Shown here: one piece after another, positions 11,382 to 21,334 of the stretch | Numbering within the stretch: the stretch's first letter is position 1 | Layout: each line of letters begins with the position of its first letter | Origin: Botryococcus braunii | Taxonomy: Eukaryota; Chlorophyta; Trebouxiophyceae | NCBI GenBank assembly: GCA_002005505.1 | Contig: MVGU01001275.1 | Span: 85,001 to 149,000 of the forward strand | Length of the DNA stretch: 64,000 bases | Direction of reading: 5' to 3' | Translations under genes and position numbers: made by a program | Notes under the pieces: model-generated | What the model was told of the DNA's origin: nothing | Databases searched by the model: none | The model's input: the letters and a program-made list of their open reading frames with translations, nothing else

Positions 11382-11444
<63 letters not shown>

Positions 11445-11447
11445 AAC
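11326..11447. repeat. (CA)n microsatellite
   Basis: CA run with one GCTCACACAGA interruption. The stretch 11450-12240 after it shows no recognisable feature apart from a TATGCATACG-rich patch around 11610-11660. Confidence 0.97.
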
Positions 11448-12239
11448 CAACTAGTACTGGTACCCCCACTGGCCAAATTTGGCTGCGTCAGGAATCCCCC
11501 TTGCCCTCATCCCTACTCCCCACAAATTCCTCGCCCGTTGAGTGTATGCATGCCCACAAGTGTGCTTGCAGTGTTGCATAATAATCCGTTAGCTTACATA
11601 ATATATGCGCAGATATTATATGCATACGTATGCATACAATGTATGCATGCGCATGCGTATGCAATGGTCGTCTGGATGCGAACACCCCACCCACGAAAAA
11701 TAGAGGCACTCCTCGCGAAGGCACTCAGGACGAATTAAGTTGAAGGTTCACCGGAAGATGAGTAGGAACAAGTGTATTCTCAAAAGCATGAGCCTTTTCA
11801 AAAGATAAATATCGCCACCAGCTTCAAAAAGAAAGTCGACTGAATCTGCAAGATCCAGGTTGATGGCTAGCAGCCTTGTGGGTGGCGCTTGCTTTAATGC
11901 TCTTGTGAAAATTGATAATAATGATATTTTAATATGATTAAATTATACATATGATGACATCAATTGGCAGATGCAGGCCAAGACTCATGAAGCACGTGTA
12001 TCCAGCTACCCTCTACACAGACAGGGTAGCTCTATACACGTGCAGATTGCTCGATGCTATACGGACATACTGCAATAATGCAAGGGCACGCTTTGCAATC
12101 CTTCCCTAGGGAACAATAGGTCAAGAAGGCCTGAAATTGCGTTAGTCCTGCATATGCCATACTCGTAACCACACTGCTCTGCCCTACCGGTACCCGTAGA
12201 AAAGTTGTCCTTCCACTCACAGTTACACGGGTAGGTACC

Positions 12240-13190
12240 AGGTGTAAAAAGGGCAAAGATTTTGTGCAGTTTTTTGGAGGTCCACCGTTTTGACGGATTG
12301 ATTGGCAGAATGTGGGATTTTGTTGAGGGATAGTGGACCTTTACTCTATGAGCTATTTTTGAGATATCAGGTTGTGCCTGCCCCGAACTTTTGTCCTTGA
12401 CAAAAGTAGCCGGGCATGCTGGCGTGGCAGGTTGACTGATTGAATCGAAAACGGGGGCCACTTTTAGACAGCACCACACACAAGCGCAGTAACTGCTTTT
12501 CATAAAATTAATCCTTCATGTTGTGTGAATTGGGGTATTGATTGCGTGTGCTTAGGTTTAAGCTCACTCCTTCTCTCGCATTTATAATCGATTTCCACAA
12601 GTTAACACCGTTTCCGCTAGAAAAGCTCACGTTCTGCAACATATCGGTTGGGCTTTGTTCTTGATAGATTTGAGAATCAATTGATTCTCAGGGGTGGGTG
12701 GCAAGGCAGGGACATGAGCTCCTTTGAGTGACTCTGTGGGGGCCGGGGAAAAGCGGTTTGTCCTTTGGCACGGGAGGATCGGACGAGGTGGTGTTTTGTT
12801 GGATCAGGGTCCCTACAGTTGAGAGCTGCAAATCTTGGGGGCAATCATTATTAATGCATATAGGAAAGCACACGGCTGCAAAGAGCTATACAAGCTCACC
12901 GTGAGGTAGCCCAGCAAATAGCCTTGACACTACATTAAACTTGGGTGAATCCCATGCCTGACACATGCGCTATAGCACTTTCCTTCGAAGGCAGTGTTGC
13001 ACAAAATCTTTGCCCTTGGGTGATCTGTATGATTTTAATGAGACCGGTGTTGTGCAAAAATCCAAGATTAGACTGAATGCCAGCACTACCAACCACAAAC
13101 ATCAACCAATCGGTGTTTGCAGCGAAGTTCAATGTTCTATCATGGTACATACCGATATACGCATAATAGGATGCACTTCAGCATGAATAC
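12240..13190. repeat. Long dispersed repeat, copy 2
   Basis: Partner of 10210-11090. Its right end (about 13100-13185) also matches 8840-8925 (catcaaccaatcggtgtt ... cgcataataggatgcacttcagcatg), showing that these repeat pieces are mosaics. Confidence 0.85.
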
Positions 13191-13286
13191 CAACCAGCAT
13201 GAATAACATATATGTAGCATGTATATACTAGTTGGTAACCCGTCCTTCGGACGGCGGAGTGGCGAAGAAGACAGTGGAGCATGTAG

Positions 13287-13542
13287 CATTTCCTAGGGTA
13301 TAATGCTCTAGTGGTCCTTGGCATTGCTCTTTGACTTGCCTTGTGATCTGGATTCGCAGTACAACCTCGCTCAGGTAGTTCGCTCGGTTGCCCGACTACA
13401 CGTCTGAGGCAGTACAATATAATTCAACCCACCCTGGGTTTAAGAGTGGGCTTGCGAATTATTCATGTAACACTCTTTCCGTGCTCACCACGAACGGCCT
13501 CGTTGTCTCAAACACCTCTTCCGCTGAATTATCCTACAGAGA
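13287..13542. repeat. Dispersed repeat, copy 2 (partner 3538-3794)
   Basis: Same orientation and order as 3538-3794, with scattered substitutions and single-base indels. Confidence 0.85.
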
Positions 13543-13712
13543 ACAAGAGAGTGGCAAGGCGAGCGCAAGGAATGCTGTAAGCAATTTGCCATAAGGTCAT
13601 CCATGAATGCTGGAATTATTTATTGCATTGTCGAAGCACAAACGCAGGGAAGGAACTATTACGAAAGGGGTTGTAAGGACGGTACTGTGACCGCACTTGG
13701 GGCGTGCCACGC

Positions 13713-14967
13713 TCATGAAATGACTTGTGGGTAGACAATATTCTTTGTGTAGACGTGGCGGACACCGTCAACCAAAACTTCTCCACTGTCAGTGGCAGTA
13801 ACAACCATAATGATGAGGTTTGGGTCCCCAACGCGGGAGACCGCAACGTGAAACGGCCCATGGGTGAAGACGGGGCTTCGCAAGTACAACCCCATGAAGG
13901 ACAAAGACTGCCCTTGACTCTTGTTTGTCGTCATAGAGAACGCTGGCTTGATGGGAAACTGAAGCTGTGTCATTGTGAAGGGCCATCCGGCATCAGGAGG
14001 AGTGATCTTGACCCGAGGTAGGTACAGCAACTTGCCCTTGCAGGGCCCAGTGGCAACCTCAACCAAAATGTGTCGGCGGCCGAAGGCCTTGCAAATGCAC
14101 CGTGTGCCATTTGCCAGACCCGCAGTCATGTTCCTGAGGAGAATAACGGGGCAACCCAGTTTCAGGTGCAGCTTGTGGGGTGCCATCCCCGACACCTCTT
14201 GAGCATTCAAGAGGCCAGTTGGCCATGTGAGGGCATCCGCATTGTCCACGGTGTCATGGCTGAGAAACTCATGTAGCGGCTCTGCTGGGCGAAACTCGGC
14301 CATGACAGCGGCGTTCAATGCATCCACATCCTCATTGGTGGGTGCAAGGATGGCGCGACTCATCACGGAGTCTCTGATTTCTGCGTCGGATGTGAAGTCG
14401 TTGAGGCCTGGAAGCACCTGTGCAATGAGGTCTTGCAAGTTCTGTGTGGGACAGCAGAACCTTGCGGGGATCTCAATCAGTCCGTCACCCAATCCTGGCA
14501 CGTTGTGAAGTGGAAGCTTGCCTTCACCTACAGGCCCTCCCACCACCGAGGGAGTGGGTTCCTATCGGGAACCAGGTTGGTCCATTGCGGGAATGCTGTT
14601 GACATTGCAAGCAGTGCGTAAGGCAATAGACGGGGGGAAAATGCAATTGTGAGAAGGAGAAGTGCTCACCGACATCTTTCATCCATTGTGCAAACAAAAT
14701 TGCTTCCCTGCGGCTGGGGCCAGTCAAGCGGTCAATCCGCATGTTCCGATGCAAGTGCAGGACTCGAATGTCGTCCCAGAGTGTGGAGGACATCAAGCAA
14801 GCCTTGACAATGTCTGATGGAGTGCCACGCCTGACCACAGGCAGGATTTGGCGGAAATCTCCTCCATTGACGAAGGCTTTCCCCCCAAAAGGCCAGGTAC
14901 GGCAAGCTGGATGGATTTTGTAGAGGCTCACGGAAGCGCAAGCTGAGTGCCGCTGACTGGATTGCAT
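13713..14967 (-). pseudogene. PIF1-like DNA helicase fragment, two exons, N-terminus missing
   Basis: Minus-strand exons of a superfamily 1B PIF1-type helicase, a family found as host PIF1 and in Helitron transposons. Exon A (about 14967-14670) carries GGKAFVNGGDFRQILPVV (Walker B/motif III region) and FAQWMKDVG. A GT-AG intron 14669-14528 splits a Gly codon, so splicing gives MKDVG|EGKLPLHNVPG in frame. Exon B (14527-13713) carries MSRAILAPTNEDVDALN, then SMTTNKSQGQSL (motif V) and FHVAVSRV (motif VI), and ends in a stop. The Walker A half and any Rep/HUH nuclease are absent upstream. It is therefore a truncated copy, probably transposon-derived, although exon B reads cleanly. It lies 0.25 kb from the 3' end of the LINE. 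Confidence 0.8.
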
Positions 14968-15241
14968 ACCTTGGGATCTCGAAGAAATCCTGCAGAACTA
15001 CAACAGTTGCCAAACAACAATGAAGGCAGAAACTTTATAGATATTGGAACTGTTGATAACGTAAATGCAAAGGGTGAACAGTGTTGCCCGAGCACAGCAA
15101 TTCTCCTTATATAATGCGCCTCGACCGGCGGAGGCATTCACTCAAGAGGGGTTTATGTCATGCGTTGATGGCATCCGACATTCGATGACCGGAGCCGGCC
15201 CCCGATCTAAAGTTCCATTTAAAAACCCGTCGATAGTACCG

Positions 15242-15253
15242 GTATATAGAGAT
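15242..15253. repeat. LINE target-site duplication (left)
   Basis: GTATATAGAGAT, repeated at 19764-19775 on the other side of the LINE. The length of 12 bp fits target-primed reverse transcription. Confidence 0.65.
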
Positions 15254-15423
15254 CGATAGTATATAAAAAGAAAGAAAGAATTACATCAACCCAGCCCAAA
15301 GGGCATGATGAGATGTTAACAAACAAACCAACGGTATATGAGAACCTAGTTGAAAGAATATTATGACACAGATAACCATACTAATATCTGGATACTAAAA
15401 ATGACAAAGAAAAAATGGCCAAG

Positions 15424-18400
15424 TCACCGCCGCTGACACACTTGACGGGCCTGGAATGCATCAAATATAAAATAAGTAACCGCAACCTGATCCTCTTGCC
15501 AGATGAAATTACGTAGTGACCACGAGTGGGACAAGAATAAATGTGGATAGCGTTCCCGAACCTGAGCAAGTGCAGGGCAATGAAACACAAAATGATGCTC
15601 ATCCCCCACCGCTATGCCACACATGTCACATACACGTTCTGAACGTGGGATATGGGTGCGTCTTCCTACATCTATAGGTAAGTCATGGACTCCAAGACGA
15701 AACTTAAAAAATTGCCTAACGCGCCTAACACTAACTGGCACAGAAAACAGTATTTCACGTTGAATCGGCCTTGTTCGGGCAAACCATCGAAGGTAAGTGC
15801 ATAATTGGGGGTCCTTAGGTGCTAGTCTAGGCGAGATGTGCAATCCCTCATCCGAGAGCCGCTGGGCATTAGTGAGTATTGCCCTCAAAGTATCCATGTC
15901 CACCCCATGAGGACTATGACAGTCCACCGGATAGGGGTACCCAAGTTTTACCAAGGCACGCATGAACGACCCTGCCCAAGTTGAGCTATGTGTTGTGACA
16001 CCATAGTAGCATGAGTCCCTAAGAATACTCGCATACATGTGATCCTCTGGGAGGTCACAGAGAGAATTCCAAAACGTTGCCATGCGCTTCAACCATTGAT
16101 GTCGCAGTGGGCGGATGCCTAGCTCACAAAGAAGGACATCTGTTCTCACCGTGCGCCGGACCCCAATGATCATGCGCAGCATACTGATAAAGTCATTTTC
16201 CAAATTTTTCACCGAAGTCCCACACAAGGGCTTGGGGAAAGTGTGCACACCCCAAATTTCACATGCGTACGACGCGGTGGGGACAACACATGTTAAAAAG
16301 AGCCGAACAAGGATCCCAATTGAGACCGAACAATCAAGGTTACCATATCGCTGTTGTATTGAGGACCACGCCCCCCACATCTTCCCTCGTAGATGACCAA
16401 ATGTTTCACCCACACCTGCCACTGAAGAAATAACGATCCCTAGGTGGCGACACTGTGTAACCACTTTTAAGGGTGCCCCCTTATATGTGCATGGTTGACT
16501 ATGAAGGTCTATGGCACCCTCAGGAAACACCATTGCGAGGCACTTACTATCTTGTATTTCCATGAAGGTCAAGGCACACCATTCTGCCACAGCCTGTAAT
16601 AAACACTGCATTGCCATCCAAGTGGTGGCCAGTAACTTGAAATCATCTGCGTACCCTAGAATGGGCACGTGACGTCCATCTCGAGTTTTTGGACCCATGT
16701 TTGGACACCTTGCCTCAATATATCGTATCAGACCATCTGAAAATACCCCGAATAAAGTGGGACTTAGTGGTGATCCCTGTGTGATGCCTGCTCGAGGTTT
16801 ATTCAATTCCCCATAAGTACCCCCTATCGATAGTGTAATGTCCGCATCCTCATAGAGTGATTTGATGGCCTCTAAGATTCTACCATTAACCCCCACACGA
16901 TGCAACGACTCCCATAAAAGCTCTCGAGGGACCCTATCATATGCTTTAGAGATGTCTAACTTACACAATATTAGTGGACTTTCTGGAGTTGCCCTATCAA
17001 TAAAATGTTGGAGTGCAAAGAGCTGGTGCAGGGTGGAGAACCCCGGGCGAAACCCGACTTGTGCTTCACATCTGTACTTCAGACTTTCAAGGTGTTCCAC
17101 AAGTCTATCGTTGAGAAGGGTGGCATATAAACGCATAACCGGTTCCGGTACAGCTATGAGACGATAGTTTGTCGGATCTAAAACACTCTTTCCACTATCC
17201 TTCAAAACAGGAGTTACTTTTAACACGTTGTGCCCCCTAGGAATGCTACCAGAGATGAACATACCATTCAACACAGCTAATAGCGTAGGTGCCAAAACAT
17301 GTGGATTCATTGTGCCGTCTGGCTCCAAGGGCCTTTGAGCTTTTTGAAGCAGCTCAGCAGGGTATCCTTCGAACCCATAACTTCTCCCATTTTTCAATTT
17401 CATCAAGCCTTGTTCTACCTCCACAATTGTAAATGGCTGGTTGGAGATTTCTCCTCTATCATTTACCAGTGGGTATGCCATCGGTGATAATGTGGTATGG
17501 TCTATGATATTACGCGATGGTCTAACTCCTACTAGATTCTTCATAAATGTGTCCCATGCATCATGTGACAGTAGTGGGACTGGTAGCCCTACAGGAGCCC
17601 CCCTAAATAACTGCCAAAACCGACGGGGGTTTACATGAAACATATTCAACCTTTCTTGCAACTGGGTCACTGACCATATACGTTTTTGAGAACGCACATA
17701 TGAGTGATATTTGCGTTCCAGTAGCCGCACCTCTTGAAATTGATACCCATATTGCCGACCTGCTTTCCTCCATTCCCGTTTTAATCGTTGACATTCTTCA
17801 TTAAAGAACGGCTTTCGAAATCTACCTTGTCCCTTATGCCGAATACGTAATGGCATCCCTGCCTCAATAGCAGCGTTCACCACCACTTCTGAAAGACCAT
17901 CTAATGCTTGTGTCAAATTACCTTCATTAGCCATGTGAATGCATTCATTCAATCTTGTATGAACTCGTTCTAAATTTTCAACATAAGGAATTCTTAACGC
18001 CCTTTGCCAATCAATGGCCCGAATAACTCTCTCAGAAAGCCCATCTTGTTGTACATGAGAGGGGCCGGACATAGCTAGAGACAAGTGTGTAATAATTGGG
18101 AAGTGGTCTGATCCCCTCACCTTTGATTGCACTTCCATTGATTTAATGCATGGTAAAAGTGTATTGGAAACTAAAACGTGGTCCGGCCTCGTCGGGGATG
18201 ACCGTTGTGTGGCCTTAAAGGTTGCTGGCATATCTAAGTCCCCCACTATCTTACCAGTGCAGATTGATAAGTTTGTCTCTGCCGCCAGCTTCACCATAAG
18301 CTTCCCCCCACGATTTTGGCCCATATGTGTCCCTTGCCCCGGTGCTGTAGATGATGAGGCATATTCCACATGGCCATTAAAGTCCCCTCCCATGAAAATA

Positions 18401-18849
18401 TGACTAACATCCCCCTCTAATTCATTAATCTTTCCAGACAACTCCCCAAACCTCCAATCAAGGTCATTCGTGCTTAACAATGGAGATCCTATTGGCGGTA
18501 TGTATATATTCCCAATATGAATACAAGGATGTATATCCCCCCGAAACCGTAAACGCACCCATAGCGACGACGATGTATGTGAGCAAAACTGGGCAGCAAC
18601 CAATTTAGTTTCTTTAATAGCAATAATAAGTCCGTAACCCCTTTTATTAGATGATAATTCTAAAGGCGTGGTACAGATTTTAAACCCTGGCAATAGATTA
18701 GGGTCCACATGAATACATCTTGTTTCTTGCAATAAAATTATATCAAATTGTTGGAAAAACCTATCTAATGAATGTAACAAAATCTTGGAGTCTGACAAAC
18801 CGTTGATGTTCCATGATAATATGGATAAATTGACTTGGCCAACATTTTC
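15424..18849 (-). CDS. LINE ORF2: endonuclease-reverse transcriptase
   Basis: About 1141 codons. An APE-type endonuclease opens with NLSILSWNINGLSDSK and has IILLQETRCIH and MGGDFNGHVEY (residues about 8-230). The RT domain has LCKLDISKAYDRVPRELLWE, AGITQGSPLSPTLFG and the catalytic LGYADDFKLLA near residue 730. A C-terminal zinc knuckle CDMCGIAVGDEHHFVFHC lies near residue 1070. ORF2 nicks target DNA and primes reverse transcription there. The frame is the same as ORF1, starting immediately after the ORF1 UAG at 18852-18850. There is no ATG before the endonuclease; the first in-frame Met is in FMGGDFNG, more than 130 residues in. Expression must therefore use stop-codon readthrough, reinitiation or a non-AUG start. 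Confidence 0.92.
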   Translation of the reverse strand, partial: ENVGQVNLSILSWNINGLSDSKILLHSLDRFFQQFDIILLQETRCIHVDPNLLPGFKICTTPLELSSNKRGYGLIIAIKETKLVAAQFCSHTSSSLWVRLRFRGDIHPCIHIGNIYIPPIGSPLLSTNDLDWRFGELSGKINELEGDVSHIFMGGDFNGHVEYASSSTAPGQGTHMGQNRGGKLMVKLAAETNLSICTGKIVGDLDMPATFKATQRSSPTRPDHVLVSNTLLPCIKSMEVQSKVRGSDHFPIITHLSLAMSGPSHVQQDGLSERVIRAIDWQRALRIPYVENLERVHTRLNECIHMANEGNLTQALDGLSEVVVNAAIEAGMPLRIRHKGQGRFRKPFFNEECQRLKREWRKAGRQYGYQFQEVRLLERKYHSYVRSQKRIWSVTQLQERLNMFHVNPRRFWQLFRGAPVGLPVPLLSHDAWDTFMKNLVGVRPSRNIIDHTTLSPMAYPLVNDRGEISNQPFTIVEVEQGLMKLKNGRSYGFEGYPAELLQKAQRPLEPDGTMNPHVLAPTLLAVLNGMFISGSIPRGHNVLKVTPVLKDSGKSVLDPTNYRLIAVPEPVMRLYATLLNDRLVEHLESLKYRCEAQVGFRPGFSTLHQLFALQHFIDRATPESPLILCKLDISKAYDRVPRELLWESLHRVGVNGRILEAIKSLYEDADITLSIGGTYGELNKPRAGITQGSPLSPTLFGVFSDGLIRYIEARCPNMGPKTRDGRHVPILGYADDFKLLATTWMAMQCLLQAVAEWCALTFMEIQDSKCLAMVFPEGAIDLHSQPCTYKGAPLKVVTQCRHLGIVISSVAGVGETFGHLRGKMWGAWSSIQQRYGNLDCSVSIGILVRLFLTCVVPTASYACEIWGVHTFPKPLCGTSVKNLENDFISMLRMIIGVRRTVRTDVLLCELGIRPLRHQWLKRMATFWNSLCDLPEDHMYASILRDSCYYGVTTHSSTWAGSFMRALVKLGYPYPVDCHSPHGVDMDTLRAILTNAQRLSDEGLHISPRLAPKDPQLCTYLRWFARTRPIQREILFSVPVSVRRVRQFFKFRLGVHDLPIDVGRRTHIPRSERVCDMCGIAVGDEHHFVFHCPALAQVRERYPHLFLSHSWSLRNFIWQEDQVAVTYFIFDAFQARQVCQRR

Positions 18850-19710
18850 CTAGGCGATGTTCATGGGGGCAGACGAGGACGTGCTTGCTTGTTGCCCAGG
18901 GATCACCTTGATGGGTGGTCCCTGTCCTTTGACTTTGAAAAGATTGTCCCCTCTCCAAAACGTTGTCCATCCTTCATTTCTGAGTGCCAATGCATTGGGC
19001 AGCAACGCTGCCCTCCCCGCTCGTTGTTTCGTGGTCAAGTCGTCGTCCATGGTAATCTTGAAGTTCTGCCGCAATACTTTCGATTTCTTGAATGCGGCAT
19101 GCTTATCTGCAATACTGACAAAACGTATTAGAACCGGTCGTGGACGCTTCGCCTTCGGGTCAAACTTCCCCAACCTCCGAGCCTCCTCTATGCGTACAGC
19201 TCCAAACAGGTGCTTAACTTCAGTTAATTGCGCCTCCCCGATGCTCTCCTCCACTCCAAAAAGGAGGGCGTTTGGAGACTTGATGGTTTTCTCCAGAGCA
19301 TCGTTTTGGGATTCCAGCGCTGCCAGCTTGTTGAAGAGTATTCCATCCCTCGCTCTCATGGTTTCCTCAACTGTAGCTTGATTAGAAGCTATTTGTGCGT
19401 CAATTATCGGTTGAACTGCCTCCAAAACATTCTTGGTGATAGTTGGTGTAGCGGCTGTGATTAGATCATCTCGATGCTCGGCCATGAAGTTCGCGCATTC
19501 TGTCCGAACCATTGCAGGAAGTTGCGCCAAGGTATTATTGATATTGTTTATTGCCTCCATAAGATCCTTTAATGTTAATTCTTCCCCCATCTGTGGTGGC
19601 CCTTGTGGCGACCGTTCTACACGGATCCTCTTTGTCCCGGCCTCCATAACTTCTGAGGCAATAGCAGGGCCCTTAGGGCTACTAAACATAGACGTGATAA
19701 TAGAAGACAT
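18850..19710 (-). CDS. LINE ORF1: RNA-binding protein
   Basis: 286 residues from ATG at 19710, ending at TAG 18850. There is a basic N-terminus (TKRIRVERSPQG) and a central predicted coiled-coil-like region (DLMEAINNINNTLAQLP ... KLAALESQNDALEKTI). An RRM/C-terminal-domain-like half follows (NALLFGVEES, EEARRLGKFDPKAKRPRPVLIRF, DDDLTTKQRAGRAALLP), resembling L1 ORF1p. It would coat LINE RNA as a chaperone. The stop context is GCC TAG GAA, leading in frame into ORF2. Confidence 0.85.
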   Translation of the reverse strand: MSSIITSMFSSPKGPAIASEVMEAGTKRIRVERSPQGPPQMGEELTLKDLMEAINNINNTLAQLPAMVRTECANFMAEHRDDLITAATPTITKNVLEAVQPIIDAQIASNQATVEETMRARDGILFNKLAALESQNDALEKTIKSPNALLFGVEESIGEAQLTEVKHLFGAVRIEEARRLGKFDPKAKRPRPVLIRFVSIADKHAAFKKSKVLRQNFKITMDDDLTTKQRAGRAALLPNALALRNEGWTTFWRGDNLFKVKGQGPPIKVIPGQQASTSSSAPMNIA

Positions 19711-19763
19711 TGCAAAAATTGAATGAAGAAATATCTAAGTATCGCCAATAGGAGCGAATCAAA

Positions 19764-19775
19764 GTATATAGAGAT
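19764..19775. repeat. LINE target-site duplication (right)
   Basis: GTATATAGAGAT, partner of 15242-15253, located 53 nt beyond the ORF1 start codon. Confidence 0.65.
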
Positions 19776-19785
19776 GTATAAAGAG

Positions 19786-19922
19786 ATGTCGCGCTCGCTG
19801 CAGTACTGTCGTGATCAAACGTTCGATCCATTCCCATACCTGGGGAGAGGTCGTTTGGCCCGACGGGGGTAACAAATGCTCGAGGGCCACGCATCCTGAA
19901 GTCAGGCTAGGTGGGATACGTA
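19786..19922. repeat. Family R dispersed repeat, truncated copy 5
   Basis: Matches the left block of family R (cgatccattcccatacctggggagaggtcgtttggcccgacgggggtaac ... gtgggatac) and stops abruptly where the kangaroo-like A1 repeat begins at 19925. Confidence 0.8.
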
Positions 19923-19924
19923 TA

Positions 19925-20053
19925 TTGCTACGAAGCCTTTGTCTGCCAATCCAGAGTCCCCAATCGGGTTTACAATAGGTTGACTGAGCCTTTTGAGGTG
20001 GCCTTAGGGCTTGGAGACCCTACTCTAGTGGGAAATTTTCCACCAGACCATCC
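19925..20053. repeat. Split direct repeat A1 of the kangaroo-like element
   Basis: 129 bp, reads TTGCTACGAAGCCTTTGTC ... CACCAGACCATCC, and looks identical to A2 at 20312-20440. A 15-bp G-rich spacer (20054-20068) separates it from B1. Confidence 0.92.
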
Positions 20054-20068
20054 GGGTGGGCGGGCGGG

Positions 20069-20313
20069 ACCAATAAAGGTGCGATGAGCCGTCCGTCACC
20101 AGGGTATACACAGTCAAGCTAGTGCAACACCGCTCCTGTCTCTCTAGATTGAAACCCTGCCCTTTACCAAGCTTGGTAGCCTTAATGAGTTAGTTCAGCC
20201 GTTGTTTCCCTTGAAATATCCCAGATCATTCATCCGTGATCTGGAGTCACGTGATGGTTCCCTTAGTCACCCCTCCTGAGGGGTTTACTAGCCCTCTCGT
20301 AGCAATGGTATTT
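20069..20313. repeat. Split direct repeat B1 of the kangaroo-like element
   Basis: 245 bp, ACCAATAAAGGTGCGATGAG ... AGCAATGGTATTT. Matches B2 (42266-42510) with two substitutions noticed (near 20190 and 20223). Its last two bases overlap the first bases of A2, as expected for a recombination junction. Confidence 0.92.
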
Positions 20314-20440
20314 GCTACGAAGCCTTTGTCTGCCAATCCAGAGTCCCCAATCGGGTTTACAATAGGTTGACTGAGCCTTTTGAGGTGGCCTTAGGGCTTG
20401 GAGACCCTACTCTAGTGGGAAATTTTCCACCAGACCATCC
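20312..20440. repeat. Split direct repeat A2 of the kangaroo-like element
   Basis: 129 bp copy of A1. The recombinase reading frame opens inside or just after it. Confidence 0.92.
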
Positions 20441-21334
20441 ACCTCCCCAGTATCCCAACTGGCAGCCTGCTGACACGCTGGCTGTCCTGCAGCATGCAGG
20501 ATCCCCTTTGGCAGCCATCCTAGAGTGCCCCAGACTCTTGGGTATGGCTGACACCATGCTATTGGGCCGCCAAATTCCTTGTCAGCTTGGACCTCCCCTT
20601 AGCGCAGCAACCGCAGACCAATATTTCCAATGGCTCACTAGGGCCAATACCATCCAGCTGCTAGCCATAAAAGGAGCCACCATGCAGAAGAAGCTCAGCG
20701 CCTTTGATAGGTTCTGCGAATTCATGCGTGACACCGGCCGCCATGCCCTTCAGGCGACCCCCCAAGACATCAAAGTCCACATGACCCTGTGGGCTACTTC
20801 CAGTGGCAGTGGAAGCATCAAGGCTTGGACCTTGTCGCCCCCATCAGCATGCGATGCTTACTGTCCTTCTTAGCCACCGAGTTTGACCGCTATGCCACCA
20901 CACATGGCAACTGGGATCCCCTCCACGGCCGAGGTAACCCCTCCATTGAGCTACCTTTGAAACCCGTGCATTGCCGCCTGCCTTGCTCCTCCGTATCGTA
21001 TTTTGAATAAACGTGTAACCAGTTTGTAAACGTGTAAGTGATGTACAGACTTGCACCTGCCGTAGGAAATCCCGTGCGCTCCCTTGATGTGGCTGAGTGG
21101 GCCACTGGCTACACTCGCTGGCTGGCCCATCTGGGCTACAATCCCCAGTCTGCACATCCCTGGAGTTTGGACGACCTGCGCCATGTGCTTGAACGTTTGG
21201 ATGCTCGCATCGCCAGCACCACTGGTGTCCCTTTGCTCCGCCTTCACCGGGATGCCTTCACCATGACCATCTTGTGGGAGACTTGCTCCAGGGGGGCTAC
21301 TGCGGTCTCCTGGTGTCTGGATGACCTGTGGTTG
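20380..21334 (+). pseudogene. Tyrosine recombinase, 5' part, interrupted by the copia element
   Basis: Plus-strand reading gives PNWQPADTLAVLQHAG ... KKLSAFDRFCEFMRDTG ... ATPQDIKVHMTLWA, the N-terminal core-binding region of a lambda-integrase-like recombinase. A frame change is needed between about 20800 and 20870 to continue as LLSFLATEFDRYATTHGNWDPLHGRG. A GT-AG intron 20934-21065 then restores HGRG|NPVRSLDVAEWATGY and leads to MTILWETCSRGATAV, which carries the first catalytic Arg. The copia element then interrupts the gene after DDLWL (TSD GGTTG 21330-21334). It is broken both by the frameshift and by the insertion. The start codon is unclear; there is no ATG near the beginning of the open frame. 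Confidence 0.75.

Larger units (their letters stand above)
15254..19763 (-). mobile_element. L1-like non-LTR retrotransposon (LINE), apparently full length
   Basis: Minus-strand LINE with a 53-nt 5' leader, ORF1, ORF2 and a short 3' region ending in a TTTC-rich tail (about 15263-15280 on the plus strand). It is bounded by a candidate 12-bp target-site duplication, GTATATAGAGAT, at 15242-15253 and 19764-19775. Both ORFs are uninterrupted except for one UAG between them. The right-hand flank is a family R repeat (19786-19922). Protein content (RNA-binding ORF1; APE endonuclease, RT and zinc knuckle in ORF2) matches plant and algal L1-clade elements. Confidence 0.88.

Noticed and set aside
16115..17167. 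Plus-strand frames of 93-101 codons inside the LINE
   Set aside because: Antisense shadows of the 1141-codon ORF2.
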